DNA of 64,000 nt from Malachius bipustulatus (taxonomy: Eukaryota > Arthropoda > Insecta > Coleoptera > Melyridae), in assembly GCA_910589415.1 (NCBI GenBank), contig OU342634.1, positions 21,201,144 to 21,265,143 on the forward strand, given 5' to 3'. Position 1 is the first letter of the stretch. The number at the start of each line of letters is the position of its first letter. A program made the position numbers and the translations under genes. The notes under the pieces were generated by a model that made no database searches, was not told where the DNA came from, and saw only the letters and a program-made list of their open reading frames with translations. Below are positions 1 through 13,029 of this stretch, one piece after another.

Positions 1-3000
1 AAACAGTACCTAGTAGATAAAATTATTAACTGTCAATTATCTCGAAAACCACTAACTTTTGAGACTGACAATCGGTATACCTTTTTTTCTCATCAATAAT
101 GTAGGTTCTCAACGCTCACTTTGTACAAAATATCTTTATTTAAATGTGATATCTTGAACGTTCTCTGACATTATTATAGGTCTGAGTAAAAATCACATTT
201 CTCTTCAGCAGAAGTTGAGTTTGTAAAAAATAATCTGAACTCAGATACTCTACTAATGAAGGCCGCTATATATTCTAGCAGCTTCATTTACATTATCCAA
301 TTAAGCAAATTAGGCAATTATTATGGAAGTTGAAACGTATACTTAGCTCGAAAAATATCAACCGAGGAGGACTCTTTTATACAGTTGCATGTGGATTCTA
401 TAGAGTATATTACAATGAAAAGTGGCTTTGTTTTATATAACATACTCCCATGTACAAGTTGTTCTTTTTTACATAGGTAGGTACAGTTGAGCTAAAAAAA
501 ATAGTGTGTTGTTTGTTTTTATACAAGAATTATTACGGTATGAGTATAACAAAATCAATTAAATGTTTAAGCTATCTACAAAAGAGAAATAGGTTTGTCT
601 GAAACCACCTTCAAAGTTTAATGGGGATGAGATTAATTGCCACATAATGAACTTCAGTGAATTCTACAAGTTTTAAATTAATTAACATTCTTATCTGTAT
701 TCAACGGCCTGGAATTAGAAATAAGAACCTTAGGACCCAATGAGATACCTTCGAGAGAACTTCCCAATAAGGAGCGATCAAAGTTTCCAACACTTATAGA
801 TAATTATAGGTTTTAAAGGAGTTCAACTCGAATCTTGTCTTCCTAAACTTTGGTTAATCGCATGAAAATTTAGGTTAAAGCCTAATCCGATAAGTAAATA
901 CGTTCATCTGCTTCTCTTTAACTCCTACCCAGTGAAAAAATCGAGAGAATGCAGCCTTTCATAAAATAATAAATATGTTTATTTGTAACTCTACCTGTGT
1001 GTATGTATATGGGTAACATAATGCATCATTTCGCGTATGCTCGTTTTAAATACTCTCCAGTAAAATCATTTTTGATGATTGATGATGATAGTCCCTGAGT
1101 GGAAAACAAAGCAACTTCTCTGTGTAATCCGCATGTTCAATCGGATCCGTTTAAGATTTTCTGTAAATTATCATTGTGTAGGTATACAATCTGTGTCAAA
1201 AAAAAAAAAAAACGCTCTTACAATTAATTGGACAGGATCACATTAGGATTAAGAATTTGTACAAAGAGTATGAAATCTGCGGTACAAAATGTTTCATCAC
1301 TCTTTGCCGCATGAGGGGGCTGTAAAACTTATGGTTTTATTTAAGCAAGTGTGTATGGTTATTTGAACGTTTTATAATAGAGGTATACGAGTTTCAAGCC
1401 ACACACTCATGTTCAAACCTAACTTTTAACTGAATTTATAAATACAAAGTTGAAGGTTGGTACTTATTTACAACTGAAATGTAATACTGTGTGGGTTTTC
1501 TAAGAGAATATTGCTAACTTTCATAGGTATGATAAATAATATGACGTTGGTGAGAAAGCTGGATACATACCTGATTTACTTGTGAAAAGTGTGTTGTTAA
1601 GAATTTTCAAACAAAAACGCGTAGGTATTAATATTAATAATGGATCTTCAGAATTATGTAGGTAAACAGTTTTTTTTGCCTTTTGAGCAAGAAATTAGCA
1701 TTATCTTTCATAATACACATTGTCAAATTTACATCTACCTTAAATATACCTACAAATATACGTATGTAAATACATTTTACTAGCAGTCTAATAAGATTTT
1801 CCTGATGATAATAAAAAATATTGAGCATTCGTAGAAACCCTGCAAACGATACGTAAAACAAAGCGAAATGAATACATAAAGAATGACAGACGAGGGGTAT
1901 AAAGAAACGGCAAAAATCAAAATAGGCAATTCCGGCCAGTCTTAAGTATCCATATTTCGCACGTAGTTCCGTGGATATATGAGTTATGGGTTAGGTCGCC
2001 ACGTTCAAACTATATTTTATTTGTTATCGGATTTGGTTCGTGACGCGTTTCCCAAACGCCCCTTTGTGGTTTTCATCAAATTATACATACTTTATATATT
2101 TAAATCCCCAAATAAACACGTTCCAAGCATATCAATAATATAAATAAATATGCTCCCGGTCGAGTGTGTGAAACACGTGACTAAAATTATTCTGCACGAT
2201 ATGCAGCAGTGAAATTTCAGCCAATTTTCATAATGTAATTCACCGCTGGCTTTTTTATTGAACAATTAATTTGGCAGGTACCTAAGCGCAAATTACTTTA
2301 TTCAACTGTTGATTAATATGAAAAAAACATTGCCTATATTTGATTGTTGTGCACACATCTACGCTATTACCTGCCATGATGATCCTTTTCATCTCATCTG
2401 ATTTTGATTATTTTTGAAAATATTCGTAGATTTGTAAAAAAAAATAATTCCGAATCCTTCTATGAATCCTGGAAATTGTAACTATACTTGAAAAGACTAA
2501 CCAATCTGTAAATCTGTAAAGCCTTTAATCTCGGGTGTTCAATAATAATTAACACGTCCCGAGTTTGCTTTGGACGTGTATGTCATTACTTAATTTTCTA
2601 TTACTATATCATAGTAAAGCGTAATGAAATAATTGATGTTATATGTATAAGCAATTTCTGATAGTGACATTCTAGCATTATTGATTTACTGAAGGTCGTT
2701 CATTTTTTAAAGAAAAATTAATAAAAATAAATAGCCAAATAAGTAATGAGAAATACTTTTCATTAAAGGAAGAAAATGATTAGGTACTGAAGTTTGGTTA
2801 TTTATTTATTGTTCAAATTAATTAAAAGCGCTCATGTAAGAGCGAAAAACTGCAATAGTTGAAAGCTATTTTCGCAATGGAACTAAATTTAATGGAATGT
2901 GGATGTTGTTTTTAATGGAATATTTCATAATTGTGGTGGAACCCAAGAATTACGTCTAGTTCCTCATCAAACTCAGTGCTTGGATGGAATTTTCTGTAGA

Positions 3001-3195
3001 AACCTGCTTACAAGCTTCTTAGAAAAGGAGCTCACTTTTGTCCTTATCTAGTGATATAGCAGTGAAAGTAAGTCCGAGACATTCCTGGCAGGTACAATTT
3101 GTGTAAATATTTTTCCCGAAACTTACAGTTTTCACCAAGACTTTTTTACAGGTTTAGCATGTCCTAGAATATCATGTTGATCAGTTCCCAGTGTT
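1..3195. other. AT-rich spacer, no gene seen
   Basis: No convincing coding region, RNA gene or intact repeat was found. Small items only: an A homopolymer near 1199-1212 and a short stem (ACACGTCC at 2552 with GGACGTGT at 2572). Short open frames here have low-complexity translations and no recognisable motif. Confidence 0.6.
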
Positions 3196-3715
3196 ACCGA
3201 ACAAGGATTTGTTGATTTGAAAAATTCCGAAGCAACCGAATTTAGTGAAAGAGATCTGTGAAGATCGACTTATCTGTCGTAATACACCAATACCTTAGCC
3301 AGCAAAATTTTGCAAGCTTAAATGTGGTTTCTTTCTATGCATTTATATCAAGGAATCAATATTTTGTGTGAAACTGTTAACGAAGGTAAGTAATCGAGAG
3401 GAGAAATCCGTAGAGATAAACAATACACCAGTCGAACAGTTACAGTGTGTCTTTACTGGAGTGAGAAGCCGTGTATTAAAATGTGTCCAAGAGAATCCTT
3501 AAATGAATTAATTGTTGATTTTATTATATTGTTGATTATTATTATAATATTGTTGGTTTTATAAAAATGTCGATAAAGTTAGTGCCTTTTTTATTAACGT
3601 TCTTGAATGTTTTGACAACTGTTCAAACCTAACAAAATCAAGAGCTATCAGCTGTAAAAAGTGGTTTAAGTTAAAACAAACCTCTTTTTTGTACGGGCCT
3701 ACTCCACAACGGAGT
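3196..3715 (+). repeat. Old dispersed repeat, copy 1
   Basis: Diverged direct copy of 35447-35905. Shared blocks include the gaacaaggat start, the gaatttagtgaaag/agatttagtgaaag block, ggagtgagaa.ccgtgtat, ttgttgattttatt, gttttgacaact and ttaaaacaaacctc. The block near 3235-3315 reads in one frame as a peptide like PNLVK..DRLI.RNTPIP.PAKFCK, matching PDLVK..DRLI.RNT..PIPLPARFCK in the other copy, with one stop here. That suggests a decayed coding sequence in the ancestor. The family is not recognised, and the two copies give no clear boundary upstream of 3196. Confidence 0.5.
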
Positions 3716-5279
3716 TGTTTTCGAACACCCCTTATTATTAACAATTAACGAAAACTGTATTTTTATGTTCTCTATCAGTAAGCGCTTCCAATTTTATTTT
3801 TAATTTATGAAAAATTTTATAGGTTTTCTAATCATTTGGTATGTGAAAGTTTCTGTACCTACTTGAAACTTACCATTTTTTATATACGTATGAATTACCC
3901 TTTTGAAAATAATTTAGCAATATGTTTGGTCAGTTTCTTCTTAGCAAATATCACGATTTATAACGATCACTAATGTCTACCTATTTAAATTCAAAAGTTC
4001 GAATATTATTAAAAACTTATTTAAATGGTGTGTAAGAAGACATCTGTAACACGAAGCAGCGTTTTCGAGTTGGGCCATATTAGCTGCGAGTGACCCTTCG
4101 AATTCATGGGTGACTATAAATCCTACAGTTCAATTAGGCCAAGAAATATTGTTGTACGGTTGAAGCTATAGTGGAGACTTGGTTGATTATTTTTATATTT
4201 TTTTGCATGCTCTTGTACGTTGCCAGATTTAACAGAAATTCCGGAATATTACATTACATTAAATTAAAATGAAAAAATATAATTCATACTTGTCGATAAC
4301 ATGATCAAGAAACGTCAATATAAAAGCAAACATCGCTGCTATACATATTCAGTTACAATGGATATAAGTACCTACTGATAAACTAAAAATTTTGATAAAT
4401 TTCACAATAATTTGAGTATCACGTCGCAATAATTTCAATAATGTGGAAAATAAATGAGTAAATAAGTAAGTATTATTATAAACAAGACGTTCAATTTTTT
4501 ACATTTTATTGATTAGAAGTAGCAAGTTACAGAGGTTATTTGGCATTAAACATTGCTTAAATTAAAAAACGTGGTGAGTTTTCAGTCAATTATGTTTCAT
4601 TATCTATGATAATCACCTCAAATATCGTTTTTCGCCCAACTGAGCTATGGCATTATCAACAAATAAAATTCTAGACCTAACCCGGGATCGCCCACATAAA
4701 TAACTTCGAATAGCAGGTATATCGTGTTGGAACACAAACTTAATTAAAAATAGGTATTGAAAATAATTACTGGTTTTAAATTGCATCATTTTTTTGCATT
4801 GCTCTATGCCAAATGCCGTTTTTTTGCAACCCATCCTGTCAAATTTTTTTTTGAAAAACATTGCAATGTTATTATAATTTTTTATACTTTTCATGCTCTG
4901 ACTTTATTACCAACACACCTCCAAACCGCTCCACACTCTGGGCTAATTTTTTAGTGCACTCCAGGGTATTCGCTTCATTCTGTGTTCCTATTAAAATTAT
5001 GTTACATTTAAACAATTCATTACATAGTACATGTGCAGAAAACAGTAAAAATTAAATTTGAATTTTATACTTCCAGCATTAATTATTATACAAGATAAAG
5101 ATCTCATGTACGGCTGTAATAATTTTTCATCATAAAATTTGATAATTTACGAGTATATCTAGAAATATGAATGTCTCATTTAAAGGGATCACTTTTATTC
5201 CTACTTTTTAGGTTATCACTACTTTTATTAATTAAATCTTACGAGAATAACATATACTTAAGAAATAGAAGACTACGTC
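3716..5279. other. Spacer, no gene seen
   Basis: AT-rich sequence without a supported gene. The minus-strand open frame over 4613-4894 and the overlapping plus-strand frames show no recognisable domain and are treated as chance. Confidence 0.5.
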
Positions 5280-6284
5280 ACAGGGTGCACCATATATCCT
5301 TCTCTATATTGCTATCCCCTAACGCTAACAGATATACAGGGTCGGTTAAACAAGTCCAAAGGAGCGCAATTTTGTGGTCATCTCGATTCCGTCGAGACAT
5401 ACAAGATATCTGTGACCGTTCCTGAAATATCCTGAAAAAACTGAAAAATCGAGATTTCTTATTTTCGTCATATCTTTTTTATTATTGGAAATTAATAAAT
5501 ATTTTTTTGTAGGCTTACATAAGTCGTCAAGAGTTACCCATCTGACATTTCAAAAATTTTCAAAGCCGACTAGATCCCAGAATTTTCATAGTCAACTTTC
5601 GTTTTTCTTATGGCCACCATATTGTTTTTTATGTTGTTCGGTATAAAAAAAATCATAAAAACTAAAAATTGTTAAACTTCAAAAAATAAATTTAAAAATT
5701 TTTTATTCTTCTTTTTTCTTTACAAAAAAGACACATTTTTAGACCGAATTTCATAGATGAATTAAAAAACCATAAGGCAAGCACTATTTCGGCGCGCATT
5801 TCACAAATGTTGATGTTTTTCGACGATTTTTTTAGGTTTTTCTCTGAAAAAAGAAGAATAAAAATTTGAAATTTTTTTTTTGAAGTTTATTAATTTTTGG
5901 TTTCTATTATTTTTTTCAAATGTAACGATATAAAAAAATAATATGGCAGCTATAAGAAAAACGAAAGTTGACTGTGAAAACTCTTGGATCTAGTAGGCCT
6001 TGAAAATTTTTGAAATATCAGATGGATAGCTCTTAACGGCTTATGTAAGCCTACAAAAAATTATTTATTAATTTCTAATAATAACAAAGATATGACGAAA
6101 ATAAGAAATCTCGATTTTTCAGTTTTTTCAGGATATTTCAGGAACGGTCACAGATATCTTGCATGTTTTGACGAATTCGAGATGGTCACAAAACTGCGCA
6201 TCTTTTCTCTAATCTAACCGACCCTGTATCTCTCAGCGTTCAGGAGATAGCAATATAGAGAAGGATACATATGGTGCACCCTGT
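5280..6284. mobile_element. Palindromic foldback element A
   Basis: About 1 kb long inverted repeat. It begins acagggtgcaccata and ends with the reverse complement, tatggtgcaccctgt. The arms run about 430 bp each to an unpaired centre near 5725-5840, with scattered substitutions. A second terminus-like motif (acagggtcggtta at 5336, taaccgaccctgt near 6217) lies about 55 bp inside each end, so the structure looks like one element within the ends of another or a composite. No coding capacity. A diverged partial copy lies at 51852-52341. Likely a non-autonomous DNA-type foldback; the mobilising enzyme is unknown. Confidence 0.85.
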
Positions 6285-6430
6285 ATATCTCAGTCGAGCA
6301 ACAGATATAGTAATAAAACTGCGCACAAACTTTTAAGGTCCATGTAGTCACATCTGTAGGCAGATAGTGCCTTATTTATCGGTTACCCTGGTTCCGATAA
6401 ACCAATGAGATGGGCATTCTAAGGTTTGTG

Positions 6431-6930
6431 TATACAGGGTGATCCCGAAATGGCGGACACGGTATACACGGTGCTGTAAAGGATGTTCAGAAAGACTGTA
6501 AATTTTTAAACAAAAATGGTTTCCTCGGCTTCATTACCGAGATATAGGGTGTCCTTTTTGAAAATTTAAATCAAAATGGCAGTCAATTTTAAACAACCTC
6601 CACTGGCAAAGCCCATGTTTTATTATTTTTATTATTGGGAACGGAATTACAGGCATTAAAAGTTTACCTATTCCTTGAGTTCAAAACAATTTTTCAATGT
6701 GGCATCGTTGTTCAAATTCGAGCTCAACTGGGTATTATTGTAGACCTAGACATTATTTTTCTGCCTGAAGAAGGGTAGTGCAGTCTTGTGACTTTTTTGT
6801 TCACAAATGTGGTCATATCTTCTTAAGGGGGCCATACTGGAGAAAAAAGTATAAGGGAACTTAGAATCTTTAATCCACAATGGAGGCTATGGTGGTGTCC
6901 GTGTCCACCATTTCGGGATCACCCTGTATA
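6431..6930. mobile_element. Foldback/TIR element B
   Basis: A 500-bp element with about 30-bp inverted ends: acagggtgatcccgaaatgg followed by cggacacgg, and at the right ccgtgtccaccatttcggga then tcaccctgt. It is flanked by tata on the left and tata on the right, a possible target duplication. The interior is not strongly palindromic and has no coding region. A reverse-oriented, one-sided copy is at 60671-60850. Confidence 0.8.
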
Positions 6931-9563
6931 ATTCTTGTTTATAAGGTCTGCCTACCTGGATTGTAAACTTACCGCGCACTTTTATTACTATATCTTTTGG
7001 CAGACTGAGGTATAGTAATGATTTTCAAAATTAAACCAGTTAGCGTTACTCTCAAATGGTTTTTTTCCTAAAATTAATCATTTTCAAGAAACCGTCTAAA
7101 AAAACTCATTTTTATACCGTACGAATTTGTAAAATAATTATTGAGGTGTCAAGCAATTAACAGTTGCGGTTTTGCTCTCGGTGCTAAATTAGAGTACGAT
7201 ACATATTCATTTACTAATTAAGGACACTGAAGGATAAAAATAAATTGCATAATTAGAAGCCAAATAAATCTTCTGGGGGAGATATTTTTTTATGAATATT
7301 CAGTTATTTTCTCATTAACTTTATGAAATTCTCATCTTTATTTTTTATGACTTTCCAACAAAGATGCGTTGGAGAAATTAGTTCACGGCAATTACCATAA
7401 AATTCATCAGCATTAGTCTTCAAAACACGAATTAAACGAGTTAAATGTTCGATTTTACTCTGGCATTTCTAATTAGTAGAATCGACCAAATCGGTGTTCC
7501 GAATTTGTTAATTTGACTGAGGTATTTGCTCTTAATTGGAGAAATTACGACGCCGAAGCTTCCTCAAATTAAACAGGCCCTCAGACTACTTGTCAATAAA
7601 TTATAACTTTTTTAGTAATCAGGACTGAAATGTTAATGCTGGCGATGATACACATTCATTTGTCTCTTTATTTAACTTTTTGAAGAACAAAAGTGACCTC
7701 AAAACAAAGAGCCTTTTGCATACACCATATCAAAAATAATATAGCAGCGCCATCTCTGTATCGTTTGCTGAATATTTTCTGAAAATCGATAACTCCCAAC
7801 CTTAACGAATCCGTAGTTCCGTGCAAAGCATGATGCAATTTCTGCTTACAGGAGACTTGAACAAGCTAAAATGGAGTTCTCTACTCTTTAATGTGAAAGT
7901 TTAAGTCTTATAGTTTTTAACACAGAATCCTTTAATTGGCTAAACTTCAGAAGATCTAAGATGAAGTTTTCTGTACTTGAAATAAAGGAGAGCCCTACAA
8001 TTCCCTGAACCTTATGGTGCGTTCGCATGACAGAAACCTCTCTTCTCAATTCAAAAAAGTGTACTAAAATGTAATAAACTGGTATCATTTACCTAAATAC
8101 TAGATGGAGTAACGGAGTAACATTATACATATATTTTACTTTCATTGCTACACCGATATGTGGTATGTATGTGGTAAATGAAATGCAAACAAGTTTATTT
8201 TTCTGCTTTTGTCGCTCTCGTAGTTAACGTACTAGAATTAAATTTGATACCTATAGAAAAGTTAAGGTTGAAAAATAATTTACCCACCTTGAATCAACCC
8301 TAGTAATATTACCACCCTTTAAAGGAGGTGAAGTAAATTCTGATAAAGCATAACAGAACGACATTATTCCATACCTAACTAAAAATAATTGTAACAGAAT
8401 ATGACTATTCTAAAGCAGCCGTAGAGAAAAAAGATTTTAAATGAATTATTTCGTTTAGGTATATCAAAATATTACTCGGAAATAAAAAAATACATAAATC
8501 TTGACAAGAGTTTTTTTTCTATAGGTATTTCACATGGATACGCTTATATGTATTTAGTTCAAAACGGCCCTATATTTTTTGTTTAAATTTTTTATATGAT
8601 TTTGTCATTTATGATGTAGTAAAAATAACAGATTTCTATATCAACTTTTTTTGTTAATTTTCTGGGAGTGTTTCACGCTACAAAACAAATCTATACATAC
8701 TGTTTACAATAATTTATTTTTACTGCGTGGCAGCGTTCTCTGACAATGTTAGTTTTTAGCGGTCTGCTTGAAATTTCTGTAAAGAAAATTTCCAACCAAT
8801 TGAAAAGAACCGGAAGCTTCAGTATCAAAACCTGAAACCTCGCCTGAAATAAATAATTGTTGATGTAAGTTTTATGAACTTGATTAGATATTTAATAGAA
8901 AAAACATCCACCAGAACATCACAAATCGTTCTTATTTCCAGGTGGTGCATTTATAAAAACATCAAAACAGTGACATTTGTACTAAGCCTTTTTTCAGCGT
9001 TATTTCAAATTCGATACGTGAGATATTTGAGAAGTTTATACGGACCACTAGTCTTTGAATAGGTCCCTAGGTCTGTCATGATAGGGTTTCGGTTAATAAA
9101 TCATAAAGTCAGAAACAGTAATATGTCAGAGATAAAACGTGATTCTCAGGAGATGATAGATCGTTTCTCTATAAAGCAGTCATCATCTCTCTGCAAACAG
9201 AACCCAGTATCATTCTATTCTTCTGAGATCATTGAGTAAATCTTGAAGAGCGAAACTTGGGGTGAAAGTTATTGTCCAACCAAATTAACTTGTTTCAGGC
9301 AGAATACTAAATTTTTAAAAGAAGGTAGGTAGATATTTTATTTTGTCTCTAATTTTATTCAATTAGGAGTCCAATATTTGAACAGGTAAGTACTCGATTT
9401 ATCTTACATGACAATAATTTCGAATTCATGTTTATCACTGTATACAGTGAGGAGCCAAAGTGAGGAATAAATTGGAAATAACGGAGAGCGCTGTGTTTTT
9501 GAAAAAATAAAAAAACAGGTCGATTTTGTTTTCAAGTTGTTCAACTTTTGAAATAATATTCGG
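6931..9563. other. Spacer, no gene seen
   Basis: No gene, tandem array or inverted repeat recognised. The few open frames of 60-70 codons have no recognisable motif. Confidence 0.5.
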
Positions 9564-9620
9564 GTATACAGGGTGATTCACGAAAAAGTGGTGACGTCAT
9601 TGGAATTTTTTTTAAATGAC
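9564..9620 (+). mobile_element. One-sided foldback terminus
   Basis: Contains tatacagggtgattcacgaa, the same style of end as the other foldbacks, but no matching right end was found downstream before 10380. Probably a truncated copy. Confidence 0.4.
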
Positions 9621-10380
9621 AACCCTTATTTTTTATTCCATTTTTTGATACTTGATTCAATTGTCAATTGCCAATTGCCAAGTAGAATTAAAAAAAAAGT
9701 TGGTGTTTTCTTTATCATCCATCAACATTGGATTTCTTAAAAAAACATTAATATTATTCGTATAAAATACTCCCTTCCTTCTGTACTTTTGGCAAATAAA
9801 TTCCACAAGTGGATGTTGATTCAACACTTCAGTCTTAAAAAAATTCCGACTCCGATTTTTCGGAATTATTCCTACTTCTCTGGACAGTATTAATTTTTGC
9901 AAATCCTTTCTCGTTTTTAATTTTGGACATTTCGATTTCTTTCTCATTTACCGGAAGGACTCCATTTTAATACGTGACAGCTTGTCAGGTAATATATAGC
10001 TAATATCGTTTTCCTAGTGCTTTACTTTGAACTAACTTGCTCATATTGTCAGAATTTTCAATCTAAAAGGTTTTTTTTTTTGAATAAATGTTTCTTAAAA
10101 TTAAATAATTATTAAATGTTTCATACTTAAAATGTTTTCTGCTTTCAGCATTTAATTTTAAAACAAATTCGGTATAATTTTGATGTTCTCTTTCGCGCTT
10201 GAATTAATTCATTTTCCAAACGAATTTAATACTTTACTTTCAATTTATAAGTACTCTAATAATTCCTATACTTAATTTACTCTTAATTTTTAGTATTCAA
10301 AATATGTTTTGTACATAATAATATCTGTAATTAAAGCTTGAACGGCGTAAGGAATGATTCATCTGCTTGCATACCTAATT

Positions 10381-11268
10381 ATACAGGATGGGCCACGGTA
10401 TACGAAACGGAAGATTATGGCCGTGTCTCTGGATTTTAGGATCTTTTTATTTTTGGAGTGGATAGAGACCCGGCAGAGGTACGTTTTAAAATTATATTCA
10501 TAATGTACAGGGTGTCCCAAAAGCATAAAACATATCAAAGTTATGTTCTTTTAAATGGAATGCTCCTATGTTATTGCATTTTTAGGTTGTCTGAAAAAAG
10601 AAAATAAGATTGGCTTTTACAGTTGGTGCTTAAATTCAGAAGTTTTTGAGTTATAAACAAGTGAAAATCGTCATTTTTCAAGTTCATGGCCCTGTACAAC
10701 GAAAGCGGCTGAAGATAGAGAAAAACGGCTTACATGTCCCTATTTTAACTTTTCATGTACTATCCTACGATGTAGATGAAATGTTTATACAGGGTGATAA
10801 AAAATTTGAAAAATTCTGAGATTTGTTCACGCGTCGCCAAATAAAAAAAATCAAAGAAAGCACAAATGTTTCTATACCATAGGGTAGTACAAAAAAAGTT
10901 AAAATAGGGACATGTAAGCCGTTTTTCTCTATCTTCAGCCGTTTTCGTTGTACTGGGCCTTGAACTTGAAAAATGACGATTTTCACTTGTTTATAACTCA
11001 AAAACTTCTGAATTTAAACACCAACTGTAAAAGCCAATTTGATTTTCTTTTTTCAGACAATCTAAAATTGCAATAACATAGGAGCATTCCATTTAAAAAA
11101 AACATAACTTTGATATGTTTTATGCTTTTGGGACACCCTGCACATTATGAATATAATTTTAAAACGTACCTCTGCCGGGTCTCTATCCACTCCAAAAATA
11201 AAAAGATCCTAAAATCCAGAGACACGGCCATAATCTTCCGTTTCGTATACCGTGGCCCACCCTGTATA
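10381..11268. mobile_element. Nested palindromic element D
   Basis: Nearly 890-bp inverted repeat with three layers of end-like motifs. The outer ends are tacaggatgggccacggtat and its complement at 11247-11266. A middle pair, acagggtgtcccaaaagcat (10507) and atgcttttgggacaccctg (11122), lies inside, and a single tacagggtgataaaa (10790) near the centre. The core (around 10640-10760 and its mirror) contains the strings aacaagtgaaaatcg and acggcttacatgt. Both recur in element I at 48728-49581, which has entirely different outer arms. Open frames on both strands here arise from the palindrome and are not genes. Confidence 0.85.
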
Positions 11269-11670
11269 CAAAAAAATAATGAATTCACTACTACGTAATA
11301 AAATAAAATTTTACTGTAACATAAACTCAAAGTTTTAATGAAATTCTATGTCTTCTTAAGATATAGAACCCCCTTTTGCTGAATGGAGCTGGTTCTTGTA
11401 ATTAGGTAAGGATCGCCACGGGGTTCAAGCTTATGAATATGTTGAAACATGAATGTGTATTCAAAGGTGTTTCGGTTTCACTTAGATACTTTTATTAACA
11501 CTTATAATAATAACAATAACAATTATTACTTACTACTTAAGAATAATGATCCAGAGATCATCATGATTAGCGAGGAGTACATCTTGTAATCTAAACTCTT
11601 CTATCTGTGTGTCTTAATTCCTTTGAATATGGATATTTATGAATCTATTATACAAGGTGATTAGTATTAA

Positions 11671-12425
11671 GTACCATAAATTGAGGGGCTTATAGATACA
11701 TCTAAAATAATATGAAAATAAGAATAAATTTTTTTCCAAAAATTTTTTTTAAACGAAGTATACCTACTTACAAGGTGTTTAAGGATCGATTTACAAAACT
11801 GGTTTTTATTGTATCTTTCTACGGAGCAGACCAATAATTCTGATTTTTGTAAGTAGGTTTTCTATTTAATAACCAGTGGTTACAAAAATTGTGGGTATAG
11901 CCGAAACACCCATGCAGTGGCATAGAATCCGGGGTAACAGGACACCTTTTCTCTCGTAAAAAAAACTCAGAACTGTTTTTCATTTTCATATAGTTTTTTC
12001 GGAATTATAGACTAAATTGCTATAAAAATTGCGATGGGACCCGTTTTTGAGAAAAATTCAAATATAGCGTTTTCAACAGTTTTTTTATTTATATTATTTT
12101 TATAATAGTCTAAGAGGCGTACCATAAATTGAAGGACTTGCAGATAAAGCTAAAATATTAACAGCGGGTATTATAAAGGCTCGTAAACGGGCATATTTCT
12201 GTGGCCATTTCTGAAAAAGGTATCTACTCTAAGTGGAAATTTTAAAATTGATCTATTCTTGACATGGATGTAGTTACAAAAATGTTAATAAAAGTCATTT
12301 GACGCTGATATTAGCTTCAAAAACGAGCAAAGAAATTTGCCCGTTACCCAAATGAGCCTTTATAATACTCGCTGTAAGAAAAATTAAGATAAATTTTCTT
12401 CCGACATTTTTTAACCGAGTTTCTT
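11671..12425 (+). repeat. Direct repeat pair split by a MITE
   Basis: The segment starting gtaccataaattgaggggct at 11671-11755 recurs, diverged, at 12119-12160 and resumes at 12376-12425. Shared order: gtaccataaattga, a cag/tag ata block, ctaaaat, then aaataa.ataaattttttcc. The second copy is interrupted by the 215-bp element at 12161-12375. A degenerate terminus (tacaaggtgattag) lies just upstream at 11650, so the pair may be an eroded foldback. Confidence 0.5.
12161..12375. mobile_element. Small MITE inside a direct repeat
   Basis: Starts acagcgggtattataaaggc and ends with the near complement gcctttataatactcgctgt, giving terminal inverted repeats of at least 22 bp with further partial pairing inside (acgggca.atttct). 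It interrupts the second copy of the repeat that starts at 12119. No coding capacity and no clear target duplication. Confidence 0.65.
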
Positions 12426-12607
12426 AATTGTTCATAATTGTTCTTAAATTTTTTATTGGTTTTTCTGGTAACGTACCGGTCAGGATTATGGTCTGTAACG
12501 TTTGGTTTTCACCTACGTCACTTAAAATCATACAATTAAGTATAAGAATAAAGAAAATAATTAGAGCTCAGAGACTCTTACGTGATATAGGGTAAAGCCC
12601 CGATTAC

Positions 12608-12635
12608 GGCAGGCCACGATATCGTCTGTCCTGCC
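12608..12635. repeat. Short GC-rich hairpin
   Basis: GGCAGG, CC, the perfect 10-mer palindrome ACGATATCGT, CTGT, then CCTGCC. It is compact and GC-rich in an AT-rich setting; function unknown. Confidence 0.35.
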
Positions 12636-13029
12636 AAACAAAAACAAAAAAAAACGACAAAGAAGAGAAAACAAGAGCTTTTATTATCGTAGGTTAGGTT
12701 ATATGTTCTAAAATTTCTTCCTTATTTACTTTTTATCACTGGTTTAATTTATAATCCATGAACGTTATGATAGGTATAACACAAACTATACAATTCGGTT
12801 GTTTATTACTTAATACCTCCGGAGTAGCGCTACCTCGATGGTTTACAACATTGAGTAGGTATCTACCTACCTAGGTATATCAGCCTAATTGAAATGATAG
12901 AATAACCGGTAAGTACTTATAAATTAATAAATAATAACAAACATTAGGAAAATCAAGTTCATCACTGACGTCGGAATTCTTCCCGAGGCTAGTATGGCCC
13001 CAATGACTGTAGTCCGTGTATGACTGGAT

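Noticed and set aside
9657..9947. A basic 96-codon minus-strand gene
   Set aside because: Lys/Asn-rich AT-driven translation next to a truncated foldback end; no motif.
10765..11330. Small ORFs on both strands at 10765-11330
   Set aside because: They lie in a palindromic element and mirror each other; no coding signature.
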